This document shows, piece by piece, positions 11,721 through 23,635 of a stretch of DNA of 64,000 bases (position 1 is the first letter of the stretch; every line of letters begins with the position of its first letter). The DNA is taken from assembly GCF_022539665.2 (NCBI RefSeq), contig NC_081336.1, positions 9,586,778 through 9,650,777 on the forward strand, written 5' to 3'. The DNA comes from Daphnia carinata (lineage: Eukaryota > Arthropoda > Branchiopoda > Diplostraca > Daphniidae). The translations under genes and the position numbers were made by a program. The notes under the pieces are model-generated. The model had not been told where the DNA came from, ran no database searches, and saw only the letters and a program-made list of their open reading frames with translations.

Positions 11721-13580
11721 TGTTCTGTTACTAGGCAATGTAAGTCGACTGGTCAAAGAAGAGTTTAAACTTGCTTGAGCGAATGCGCAATACGTAGTTG
11801 ACTGTCACAGGTTGCCCTATATATAGGTTTGTATCTGTTAGTGAGATAATGGTCAAACCAATCCGGAGATATCCGAGAGGGACTGTTATTGATTTAACCT
11901 GGCTGCCAAGCACATAAAGCTTATTTATTGATAGTCGTGTTTGTTTACAAGTATCTTTAGTTGTTTTCTTTCTGTGTGTCTAAAAATCTTGGCATCAAAG
12001 TTCAATTTACACTGATAGATAAAAAAAACATAAGGGTGAAGGGAGTTCAAGAAAATCACGGTGGAGATTCTAGATTACATAAGTATATTTGGTTAGTTTC
12101 GAAATGAGAAACCATTTTTCGGTTAGTCTTAATCATTTCGCGATCTGTAAGGCTAAAAGAAAAACGAAAACAAGGCAAAGTTCGTGAATTCAATTGTTTG
12201 TATTTGAGAGTACGGGATGGCGATGGGACTCACGATTCCAAAAGATAAATTCAGTCTAGCTGACAAGATTTTCGTCTATTTACGTATATCTCAACAACTC
12301 TTCTACCTACGAGGATAAGATAATTATTAAAATTTGAATCGCGTTGAATTTCAGTTTGTCAACACAGCTCTGTTCTACAGCTTTTGGTTCCACCAATATT
12401 CATGCTGTAGAATCAAGCAATTATATAACAAATAATTTGAAATGCTGATTCTCACTTACATGACATCTGTAAAGATCTATAATGGCTGTATTTAATCAAA
12501 TGAAATCTGTTTGATTCATTAGCCAATTGTTGGTGACTAAACCTAGGGGAATAATGCATCATTAATTGTTAAACAAGTGTTAGGTTTAAATCTATTTTAA
12601 TTTTCTGAACATTAGATGAATTTATCTTCCCAAACACGTGCATGTAATCTAATAAAAAGATTATTATTATCTGTATCATGTTTCTTCCAGGTTTTGTAAC
12701 TTGAAATGATACTGAACATGGAAAGTGGCTGGTCACTAGACAAATATGACTATATCTAGTGTTAAAATTAATGATGTTATCGTGTCAATGTTAAAATGAG
12801 GAACATGTTATTCAAAACCAATCATACAAGACATATCTTGGGCTTCACATAGTTAAATTTTACTGCATAACATACAGTTTTACCTTATGGGACAATTCAC
12901 TCAAGGCCTTCCAAGCACTCAAGGACTTGGTAGAGTAGTCCCTTGACCCATTTCTACCTAGAAAGAGACATATTTATAAGGAAACCTTGAATTATGAATG
13001 GAGCAAATTTACGTTACTTTTTTGCCGCCGAAAATTTTGGTCAGTCTAGAATATAAGCTTCAGCAGATTAAATTTGCACAGTGTGCAAGTAAATTTAAAA
13101 TACAAGAAGTTTGCGTATTTCCATTTGTTTGTTTCAGTTTGTTTGTTCGTTGATGTGATAATTTTAGTGCTTGAGTTTCCCGTCAAAACAAACTTACGCG
13201 CCATCTAGCAGCCAAGTTGGCAAGTATGATATCGGAAAAAAATGTCTGCAGTTAACACGTGAGCAGGAAATTTAGTCACATTGTCGCGTGTGCTTGAACT
13301 GAAAAAAGAATAAATACATATGGAAATTGTATTTAAAAGATTTCCCGTCAAGTGTTCAGTGCTAATTTAACTTGTATTTACGTGATTCATAGGGTATGAA
13401 TTGATATTTGTATATGGAACTATAGAAAAAGGTTTCAAGCCATTGATGTAAAATGTTTTCTCGATTGCAGTAGCGAGGCGAAGCGTACAACACTCGTTAC
13501 CAATTTACTGCCCTTATATTATCGTCCAACATTTTGTATGTGTCATCCAGCTATTCTGGATCTATTGATATTAAATTGTG
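11721..13580. other. Divergent promoter region between ABAT and the PGC-1-like gene
   Basis: Both neighbours point away from this 1.86 kb stretch, so it should hold both promoters and 5' UTRs. It is AT-rich with no supported coding sequence. A possible 5' UTR splice acceptor ending TCGATTGCAG lies at about 13461-13470, upstream of the plus-strand start codon. Confidence 0.45.
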
Positions 13581-15404
13581 ATGGAGGAAGCAGTTTGCAT
13601 CAATGATTACGGTCAAGGTTGTACAAGTGATGGAAACATTGATTTTGAGACCGATCAGCTAGTCAAGTGAGATCATCTGTCAGTTATTGTTGTGACTCTT
13701 GTCAAGACTTAAATTTTTTTCTTTTGGTGCAGCATGGATGGGAACCTGGAAAGGTTTGATGGTTCAATGTTGGAGCTTGATGACGAAGACTTGTCTGAAA
13801 TTCACCGCATGGTGAATGAGTGGGAATTGAATTTCGGTGCATTAGAGGTAAGTTTTTTCAGCCAACTCTTTGAAAAATTGTATAATAAAAAAATTGTTTT
13901 GTTTATTAGAGTTCTGATGGAGAGGAATTAATGAAACTAATTCAAATTGAAAATCCTAGCCAGTTTGAGTGGCCTTGTCATCTTGGGGATGCAAGTTCTA
14001 TCAACAATACCAATGAAAACTGGGGCAATACAGACGAGTTGCACGATCGCTTGCCGTCCTATTATACGGCATTGGCTCCATCTCGTTCAGCGCCTTGGAT
14101 ACCCCCCTCGTCGCAGCTAGTCTTTAATAAGTTGCCGGCCTACATCACAGACATGGCCCCACTCGATGTGGCAACCATAAGCGACAATGCTTGTGGGTCT
14201 GTAGGTCAACCGGGTAAAAAGAAACTTAATTTGGCCGAATACCGTACCCGTCGCGAGAAACAATTGCAACAATTACAAGAAGAGGAAGAACAGCAACAAC
14301 AACAGCAAAAACAAGAAGATGAAGAAAAACAGGAAATTGAGAAAAAGGCTGACGTTAAAAGGGTCAAAGTCCAAATAGATAAAATGCAGTGCCATACGAA
14401 ACAACATCGACAAGCCAAAGAGGTCAAAGATGAACCGGAAGAAGGTGAAGTGGAAGAGGAAGAAGTGAAAGATAAACAGCCAGCTGTCATAGTCAAAAGT
14501 CGAAGGATCAGATCGTCTCGCTCACCAACTCGTTCATATTCTTCCCATTCATCATCTAGTAGACGATATCGTTCCAGCTCGACATCCTCCTATTCGAGGT
14601 ATAATACTTTTTAATGACTTCCAATTTATTTCTAATTATTATTAAAAATTTCTAGCCGTTCGAGATCGCGTTCACCGTCACATCGTCGTGGTAGGAGAAG
14701 AAGAAGATCATCATCAAACTCATCATCTTCTTCTTCAACTTGGCATCGTAAAAGCCGACACAACAACAGCCGGAGACACGGTGGCCGACGACGACGGACG
14801 CCGAGCCCTCCGGCTCGATTAAGTAGCCGTGGGGGGTACGTCGATCGAAGCCAACAGCGACGCCAACAACAAACGGAGCGTCAGCGACAGATTGAGGAGA
14901 GACGCGTGATTTACGTGGGGAAATTAGCCGACGGCACGACACGGTCTGATCTGCGGCAGCGGTTCGAACCGTTTGGTCCTGTGGTCGACATAAGTCTACA
15001 CTTTCGAGAACGAGGGTATTATTATTTATAATTCTTTTAAATTTCGGTGTAATTTAGGTAATTTTTTTGCAGGGACAATTACGGGTTCGTGACGTTTGCG
15101 TACAAAGTGGACGCGTATGAGGCAGTGGAACACGGCAACGATGACCCTCACCTGCCCAAATACGATTTGAGTTTTGGTGGCCGACGGGCATTCTGCAAAG
15201 AGACTTATGCCGATTTGGGTAAGTCAATTTAAATTTGTTCTTTTTTTTTTGGTGTGGGGAATGGACATCGATAAGAAAAAACGGAAAAAATTGTCAATTT
15301 CAGATGCGGTTGACGATGACGGTCGTTCCAAGGCCAATGACGTGGATTTTGAGACATTGTTGAGGGCCGTCCAGGTTCAGCTGACCCGCCGTCCTTGCTC
15401 TTGA
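13581..15404 (+). CDS. PGC-1 family transcriptional coactivator (Spargel-like)
   Basis: Six exons (13581-13666, 13733-13847, 13910-14598, 14656-15015, 15073-15218, 15304-15404) give 498 residues. From N to C: an acidic start; a degenerate nuclear-receptor-box-like ELMKLI near residue 74; KLNLAEYRTRREK, like the tyrosine/arginine block of PGC-1 proteins; a Gln/Glu-rich coiled part; an acidic EEGEVEEEE segment; a long Arg/Ser domain; and one RRM with RNP2 VIYVGKL and RNP1 NYGFVTF. It ends DVDFETLLRAVQVQL, the shared C-terminal signature of the family. PGC-1 proteins activate nuclear genes for mitochondrial biogenesis. This copy is shorter than vertebrate PGC-1 (about 800 residues) and has no perfect LXXLL. 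The start ATG at 13581 is the first in frame; an alternative ATG lies in exon 2 (13734). Confidence 0.9.
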
Positions 15405-17770
15405 CACTGGGCCGTTCATTTACCTACACGAAATTCTCCTTTTTTTCCTCTTTCCTTGTGTGGCCGATGTTGTTTCATCACAATCCGTTCAACTCTTCTT
15501 TCTCATTCATCGAGTGTTTTCATTTTGCAAACATGGCGTCGTTTTCAGTTAGTGCAGTCACATCAGTCCAAAGTGCCTCTCTGTTCTTTTGATAGCATTC
15601 AATTGACCCCTAACTTTTTTTGTTCATTACTAACCTGCGGTTGATGGGCTTCATTCTCGTAAAAAACAAACATCGGTTAGCTCATTTTCTTTCGGGAGGA
15701 TATCGTGAATTTGTGATTGTTGTTTTTCCTCCTCCCTTTGTTTTGTTGGGTTTGAAAATTGGCTTCAGTTGTGTCAGCTAGAAGTTACGCTCATCTTTTT
15801 CCTTAAAAAAACAATTGAATTTCTGTAAAGAGGCGGAGGAATGAAGAAAACAGGTCAAACGTGTGTTCGATCGTCATACAAATACACTCAAGGAAGTTGC
15901 TGATAATTGAAAAAAATGTGAAACGAACATTGCTCTCCCATGGCACTACGTAAGCAATTTCAAAGGGATGCAGAGATCACACAGGTGTTACGATTGACCC
16001 AATTGAGGAAAGAGATTCTATTGCAACGAATGGCAACAAGTAGAGCAAAGTATACAAGGTCGTTAAAAACATTGACCCAGTAGATCCAAACGAGACCCCT
16101 GTGACCGTTTGTGTATTTTTATGTGTCGTCTGCTTTCATTTGGCTCCAGGTAAATGGGCTGCCCCGCCGTACGTTCCCTCTAGGTGTGAATAATTGTTTT
16201 TCGAGGGCGGAAGTGGTTAACGATTTTTTTTTATACCGCAACGTGTTTCATTTTTGCCGATTTGTATTTTTTGAAAGCGTAGTGTAAACTAAGCGGGACG
16301 ACACACATTGAAGAAAATTCCCAGTGAACCCGATTGTGTTTGAAATTAAACGAGTCCACAGCCCGTAAGAGACGTAACTAAAGTGGGTACGCATCAAGTC
16401 CTTGTTGGCCGCATACCGACTGATGTAACACACCTCTTTGTTGTGTTAACGGATCACCTTTAATTCATTCTTTTCTTTAAACGCGAAAGGCCGGAAGGGT
16501 TTTTATTAAATTTTGCTGAAATAAAAAATGAGGCCGTCTTTATTTTTGTCCAAACCGCTAAAGTGAATGGGTTTTTGACCATAGCGAAATGATAACAGTA
16601 ATTCGATCAACGGTTGATTGTTTTTCACAGCAACAGTTTTGCGCGTGCGATTCGAGTAATTTCTAAACGGCCGTTTTATTTCAAACATCTCCTGTGATGT
16701 AATTAAAAGGGCTTTTTTATTACAACGAACGGAAGAGAAATGTGTATTTTTCTCGTGCATGTCTAAACATGCAAAAGACCTTGCACAACAAAGAATCCGG
16801 ACGCAGTTATATGGTGTTTCTTTCTACAGGTCGATTTGCCTTCAAGGTGAAATGGCGCGTGATTATTACGATGATTATTATTGTGGGCTTTCTTTAAAAG
16901 AAGGGAAGAGTTTCTGGTTTGGGAGGGGATGAGAGCGGTGGATGGCCGGGCGATAAGATCAGCCGCCAAAGGGCCACAAAAGGAAAAGTGATGAGTCGAC
17001 GTGATGATGCGGGAAACTCGTAAAAATAAGGAATTCAATGTCAATCAACGGTCAAGGGAGGGAAACATTTTTTTTATAAAAGAAGGGGAAAGTTTATTGA
17101 ACTCGAGATCTTTCGAATTGATTCCCGTACCTGCGTCTGTTGCTGAAGGAAATGAAACATTTTTTTTTCTCAATTTTGATATTGGAAAAACATTCCACCC
17201 GATTTTATTCCTGTGAAATGAATCAAATGTTGCGGTTCTTTGCCAACCAACAGCAATTGAAACGGTTGTTCTTTTTTTTCGAGTGAAAATGGCGATAATG
17301 CGCAAATTTTCGAAAGTTGTGCGTCGCTCTCGGCTTATTTATGATTTAACCTGCTTTCTTCTGAAAGAGGAGCTCATTTTCCAGTAGTTTTGAGGTACAA
17401 AACGCGTTTTGATGTCGCATTATTACCATCGAAAATGGACGTTGATGGAGGTCGATTGTGTGCCATATCGTCTCCTACATTTTGTCCCTTTTTCTTTTAT
17501 GATGATGATGATGAGAAAAAATGTTCTTTGTTCACCCTTGGATGATCGGACGAGGAGGGGGAATATCTTGGTGAGAAAAGAAAAAATAATAGGACGATTA
17601 TAGGCGATATAGACACACACACCTGGTGTGCGTGTTGAATCTCATCGGTCGACTTCATTTTTTTTGTGAGGAGGGGGAGGTGCCTCCCTTCCTCGTGCAA
17701 AAGCAGCAAAAAGGCAACCGTCCGAACGTTCACCTCCTCAGTCTTGGTCCATCCACTAGCCGACTAGTCT
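15405..17770. other. 3' UTR of the PGC-1-like gene and intergenic DNA
   Basis: About 2.4 kb without a supported gene. The first several hundred bases after 15404 probably are 3' UTR. The rest has T-rich tracts and short frames on both strands that mirror each other, a sign of non-coding sequence. A short ACACAC run lies near 17614-17621. Confidence 0.45.
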
Positions 17771-17775
17771 GACAC

Positions 17776-17852
17776 TATAAAAACTCTGCTGCATCTCATC
17801 AATTTTTGAATCCAACCGTCTTCGGTTTAAGTTCTTCTCCTTCATCCAACAC
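17776..17852 (+). promoter_or_regulatory. TATA-type core promoter and non-coding first exon of the serpin-like gene
   Basis: TATAAAA at 17776-17782 is followed about 30 nt later by TCATCAATTTT, a likely start region. A leader exon then ends at a GTGAGT donor (17853), and a matching acceptor ATAG ends at 17932, so the leader carries an intron and the coding start lies in the next exon. A strong TATA box suits a highly or tissue-specifically expressed secreted protein; that is inference. Confidence 0.6.
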
Positions 17853-17957
17853 GTGAGTTTAAAACTTACTCTTATTCTAACTTATTACTAATTTTTTTTT
17901 TATTTAATGACAATTCACGTAAATTTAAATAGGAAAAAAAGATTCGTTATTGAGAAA

Positions 17958-20900
17958 ATGAGGATTAACATGAAAGCCATCGGCCTTTGTTGTATCGTGT
18001 TCTTGTTCATCAGCGGAGCAAATGCTCGGCCCTACTCCGAAGGATCAGCCCACAGTCCCATCAGGTAACGCATTTCTTTGAACGCGTTCGTTTGTGTTGC
18101 GATGGCTGCACATCAACACGCTTAATTAATTTTTTATTTTAAGAAAAGAATGGATGGTCGTGACAACGGCATACACACGTTTTTTTTATGTTATTTTTTA
18201 CGATGTCGTTAACCGTTGCTGTTAAAATTAGCTCTTTCTTTTTTAAGGCCCTTTTTTAATTTTAACGTGAAATTTAATTACAATTTTTCTTGTTCGTTTT
18301 TTTGCATTGGCAATTTGAATGGAATGCGAGCAGTGAGGATTCGAATGCGAAATATGAAATCTACGTACCGGACGGCCGAGGTGAAATGGCTCAGCAATTG
18401 TTGACTCTGCCTGAAATTCGCACTTTGCTGGCCCGCCAAGCCGACAATCCCGGCTATTCCGATCTCGTCTCCCTCGAAGGTGGCAAGGTGAGCAATTTCT
18501 AAAGTATTTTTTGAAAATTAGATAAATAAATTCATTATTTTTAAAGCGCCTGATGGAGACCGTTCAAGTGCCTTTACCTTCGGTCCAAGCTTCCAAGGTG
18601 GGCGTGTCTGATGTCATCTCGAGCGTCAGGTCCATCATGGCGTCCGAAATGGCCCAGCACGAGCAACAGCAACAAGAAAAAGTCTTTGTCGTTCAAGCTC
18701 AACCCCCTCCCGCAGGTACGTTGGGTTACGCAACTCCGATTCATGCAGCTCTTTAATCTCATCATTTCAAAAATGAAATACAGCAGCGACAGCTGAAGAT
18801 GCCACTGCAGCCATTCCGAATGAAGTTCAAACGGACATTGTTCTAGTGCCCGAATCCACCGAACAATCACCGGAAGAATCCACTCTGGTCGTTGCCGAAC
18901 CCGAAAAGGCCATTTCTTATTCGGCCGATCAACGTGAAGATCATCATCACGACCACCACGATGCCCATCACGGAGGAGACCATCACGACGCTCATCACGG
19001 AGAACATCATGGAGAACATCATCACCATCACGAACACGAACATCCAGTTGCTGTTTTCGAAGCCTTGCCCAAGGATAGCATCGGCCTATTAGCGACCAAT
19101 CAAGCCCAAGATCAGGAGCTGAACGATTTGACCTTGTCCAGTAACAAAATCGCTTGGCAAGTGTGGAGCAACACGACGAAAGAGCGATCCATCGAGAGCA
19201 ACCAGGTCTTCTCCCCATTGGCGTTGACTTCCGCCCTGGGCATTAGTTTCCTGGGCGCTAGGGGAGCGTCGGCCGAGGCTATCGACAACGCCCTCGGTCT
19301 CGACCGTTTGACATCCCGCAATCCTCATCTCCATTTGCAACAAGTGGCCAGGGATTACGACCTGGGCGAGCATTTCCAGTCGACCCAGTCGCACACCGTC
19401 TACGTCGACGACAAGCGCGGCAAAGTGCAGGACGTTTTCAAGGCTCGATTGGACACCCTGTACGGTGCTGCCACCACTAGCAATGTCACAGAGGCCAGGC
19501 AATTGATTGCAAGGAATAGCGGCACTGACGTGCAATTAGAAGAAACCAACGTCTACTCACCTCTCGCCATCGTTTCTACCAGCACCCTCAACGTAAACTG
19601 CCGATGTCCATTTGTTTTGTTTTTTCAATTTTTTTAATTAATTTTTTGACGCTAGGTGGCGTGGCCGAGTTCGACTTACCCGAGTAACCAAGAGGAGGAA
19701 TATCTTCACTTTTTGAATTTGCCTTCGTCTGCACAAGTGGCCGCCGGACGTAAATTAGTGGCTGTGCCCACCATCCGCACTGCTGGCCATTTTTACGCTG
19801 GATACAATGCAGAATTGGACGCCACCACTGTAGCTGTTCCTCTTCATCCGGTCCGCGAAGGCGACGCTTCCGTTTGGGCCGCCAGCGATGCCCTGGATCA
19901 AGCCGGACATCTCAGTCTCGTCCTCGTCATGCCCGGCTCTTCTTCCAAATTCCAGGCCGGCGGATCGGGTTTGGCCGCCTTGGAATCGCGTTTGGCCGGC
20001 CAAGAGGACAGCTGGGATCATCTGCTGCGTCAGACGAAAGCGCACCATCTCCTTGTTGAGATGCCCAAACTCTTTGATTCGGAACGACTGAATCTGACGG
20101 CAGCCATCAGAGCGGCCGAAGGCGGTCGTCTAGCGCCGCTCTTCGATAAAAAGAAGGCCGACTTTAGCGCCATCTCTGGAGCGAAACCTCTGTACCTTGG
20201 AGATGTTATCCAGTTTGCCCGTCTCAACATTTCTTCGGTCGCCACCCTAACCAACGGTATTTCCCCGACCCTAAAAAGATGAATGTTTAATTATAAGACA
20301 TTTGCAATGACTTATAAATACTATTGATAAATGGCAGGTGATGAAGCCACGGGAAGAAGCGCCGATGCCAAGAAAAAGACGATGGTGAAAGCGAATAATA
20401 ACAAGGCCAAGCAGAACACGGCGAAACCCAACAAAGTCCAGGTGACGGTCAAAGCTCCTTGCCAGGAAGCCATTGAAAAAGCCGTGGCTGCAGCCATGCA
20501 CGCGCACATCAAAGTAAGTCTCAAATTCTAACCCAACGTTCAACGCTTTTTCTTTGTCATCACACGATGGCCAGACGAAAGAAACTCAAATGACTGGTGA
20601 ATGTAGACCCTGTCAAGTAACCTAACCTAACTTGTTTAACTGACGGAAATGAAATTGACTTGCTGACAGAAATATCAGCAACAGACCAAGGCCCAACTGG
20701 CAGCTGTGAAAAAACCCGAACCCAAACCTGCCGCCAATCCGGTTATTAAACCTGTGGTGAGTAAACCGGCCGCTAAACCCGTCGCTGCTGCTATGCTGAA
20801 AGATCAGTCACCTAAACCTGCCGCCAAACCCGCCGCTAAACCTGCCGCTAAACCTGCTGCTAAACCTGCCGCTAAACCTGCTGCTAAACCTGCCGCAAAA

Positions 20901-21877
20901 CCTGCACTTAAACCGGCAGTTGAACCGCCTGTCAAACCGGTCAATGTCAAACAATCGAACGCTCAGAAGAAACCTGTCGGTACTAAACAATCCACCGAAG
21001 AACCTGAAACGTCCACCCGACCCGCGACGTCGACTCGCCCCACCACTAGACCCGTCACACGGCCATCCACTACGCGCCCCACCACTCGCACCACCACTAC
21101 TCGCCGCACGACCACTCGACCGACTACACGAACGACGACCCGACCCAGCACGACCACTCGCCCACGACCCAATGTCCAACAACAAGCAACAACCAAGAAA
21201 CCAGTGACTACCACCAAGAAACCAGTGGCTACCACTAAGAAACCGGCCGTCACAACCAAGAGACCCCTTAGCATCCAATCAGCCACTAGACCGAAACCCG
21301 TTGTCCAACAGACGACCAAGAAACCAGTGGCTACTACCACCACTAAAAAACCGGTGTCCACCACACCGAAACCTGTAGCAACCACCAAGAAACCACCGCA
21401 GATTACTCAAGGTGTCCCTGCTAAAACGACGGCTAAACCGAGGACGACTGTTAAACCAAAGACGACCCCCAAAACTCCTTGCCCACTCCTCCACAAACAA
21501 CAAACTGCTGTCGATAAAGCCAACAACAAACAAACACCCGCCAAGCCCACGACGACTAAAACCAACGCTAACAAAAAGGTGACTTTTATCCCCCAACGAA
21601 ACAAAAGCATTGACGATTGAAATCTCATTTTCTATGTGCATTTGCATGGAATAAGCCAAACACTAACGTATTTGTCTTTATCGATTAACTAATTATACAG
21701 ACCGAGACTCAGCAATACGTCAAGAAGGCTGGCAGGATGGAACGTGATGTCGTCGCTGTAGAAGAGAATCAGCAAGTGCACCGCCTCAGTTTCAATCGGG
21801 CGTTCCTCTACGCAGTTCGTCACAATCCCACCGGTCTTCTATTGATGGTCGGGCGTTACGTCCATCCCGAACTATAA
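17958..21877 (+). CDS. Secreted serpin-fold protein with His-rich arm and giant repetitive insert at the reactive-centre position
   Basis: Eight exons (17958-18064, 18334-18487, 18547-18715, 18784-19592, 19656-20256, 20338-20513, 20670-21578, 21701-21877) sum to 3,102 nt, 1,033 residues; a usual serpin has about 400. Residues 1-23 are a signal peptide ending GANA. A Gln- and then His-rich arm (DHHDAHHGGDHHDAHHG) precedes the serpin core: QVFSPLALTSALGISFLGA, KPLYLGDVIQ, and in the last exon LSFNRAFLYAVRHNPTG then LLLMVGRY, the canonical serpin C-terminus. Between KPLYLGDVIQ and that end, where the hinge and reactive loop belong, lie about 390 residues: a Lys-rich part, tandem AKPA units, then Thr/Arg/Pro-rich TTRP/TTKKPV repeats that could be O-glycosylated. 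The hinge consensus is not kept, so protease inhibition is unlikely. Exons 2 and 4 start at NAGNAG acceptors. Confidence 0.85.
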
Positions 21878-23635
21878 AACGTTTGATTTTATCAGAGTTG
21901 TTATGTTTCCCCACGTGATGATGAGGTCTGCAGAAGGATGTTTTCTACAGCAAAAGATGGGAATAGTTTTCAATCTCAATTTTGTTGATGGAGAGGATAC
22001 CTGTGTTGGAACATCCCTTGTTGCATTCCTAATCATTCGTGTCACAACAAGTATACTATTTATCTTCTATTTATACGAACCAGCCATGGTAATTTGATTA
22101 ATAGCGCTTGACGGTTATGTATTCCAGCTATATGTTTTTTTTTAAGATAAATACTTAAACCAGCACGGCATTTCTCTGTCAGCAACATTTTTTGAAATAT
22201 ACAACATTTTCCATACCTCTTTTTGCATTTGCTTCCAAATCCATTGCTTCTGCCAATCTTCCAAAGTTACAGCCTCAGCTCTTCATCTCTGGTGAGTTGT
22301 TCTTCTTCTACAAACTTAATACTGGAATTCACCTGGTAGTATTTAGGTTTGGGTTCTAAATGTAGTGACACATTGCGCCATTACTTCATTATACAGGCCA
22401 AAGCGGAAAATGTGTCATTGTCGATTGTTACACGAATTCTTAGAGTTGGCGCCATATTTGGCTGTTTGAAAATGGCCAACATGGTTACCAAGGTACAAAC
22501 TGGTAACTAAACTATGTCATGTGATTTCTTTCGTAAAGAGCCAAAGGGCACATGGTGTCACTTTTAGCATCACGTGACCAAGCTTATTTACCACTATGTT
22601 CCTTAGTTACCGCATCGGCCATTTTGTAGAGATTTGAAGATGTCGGCATCATTTCGCCATGCATTTGGCTAAAGTAAACGTTCGTTGTCAACACTTGAAA
22701 TGAACTGATTGTACGTGAAACGTTGTTAATTTTTATTGCTGTTTCTTTTCTCAAAGATTCCAGTTTGTTTATATTTTGAACATCTTCGACTCCAAGAAAT
22801 TCTGCCAAATAAGGTAATCCGTATCTCTTAAAAAGTAATGCGAATTTCTTTGCCATAGGTGTACGGATTTGGTGAAAAGAAACTGGCCCCAAGTGTAATA
22901 CGAAATAATAAGAAAAAGAATGGTTAAGTCATTAAAAAGATGAAGGAAAATGAGCTATTTAATCTGTCCATTTTATGCTGGTTTGCACTTTACTTTAGGG
23001 ATCCTTTCAACTTGTGTCAGCAAATGAAATCCAACTTGTCTATAGAATATCTGACTAGGGTTCTCATTCTTGGGAAGGAACAGGAAAAGGTCAAAAACTG
23101 CAACATGAAATACTGCATTATTTAAATGAATTAAGGTAGCTTAAGTATGTAGACAAATAGTGAAAGTAAAAACAGCTTGTCAATCAAAAGCTCGAGTAGT
23201 AAAGTTGACTCTAAATTTTATGTGTCTAAGTTTTGTGAAAATGTTAATGTACATTTTCAGGTTGTACTTGTCTGGTGAGCTTTTTAAATTCCAGAATTGG
23301 TTGTCATCTGGAATTTTGTGGAAAAGTCAAGTTTAGAGAAAAGTTTTTTTAGTTCAAAAATTTAATTCATCATACTTTTGCATCCTTTAACCTTTTTTGC
23401 TGTCATCAAAAACTCAATCATGTTTTCAAAGATGGTTGGAATTTCGGAAGCGCACTAGCCAAGTGAATTATAACCAATAGTTGCAAAGCTGTGTTTATTG
23501 AGGTAAATTTGTAAAATATAATGTTAAGAACGGATTGAAATCTGTAACGCGTAAAGTGGGGGAAACAGTCGAAACAAACCGAGATCGCAATTTAAGACAA
23601 AAACAAACAATAAACGCGAACAACAAAACAAACTA
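21878..23635. other. Intergenic region with one weak minus-strand frame
   Basis: It holds the 3' flanks of the plus-strand serpin-like gene and the minus-strand FBXO21. A minus-strand frame with an ATG at 22856 runs to 22584 (90 codons, start MAKKFALLFKRYGLPYLAEF). I recognise no family and see no support beyond its length, so I do not list it as a gene. Confidence 0.35.

Noticed and set aside
18574-19218. 214-codon minus-strand frame opposite the serpin-like gene
   Set aside because: It is the mirror of a conserved coding exon (His codons read as Arg/Asp/Val-rich).
20808-21659. Long minus-strand Val/Gly- or Ser/Gly-rich frames
   Set aside because: They are complements of the AKPA and TTKKPV repeats and keep open because of the repeat period.
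22584-22892. Minus-strand frame of about 100 codons
   Set aside because: The first codon is not ATG, no family is recognised, and no splice partner was found. Kept only as a note.
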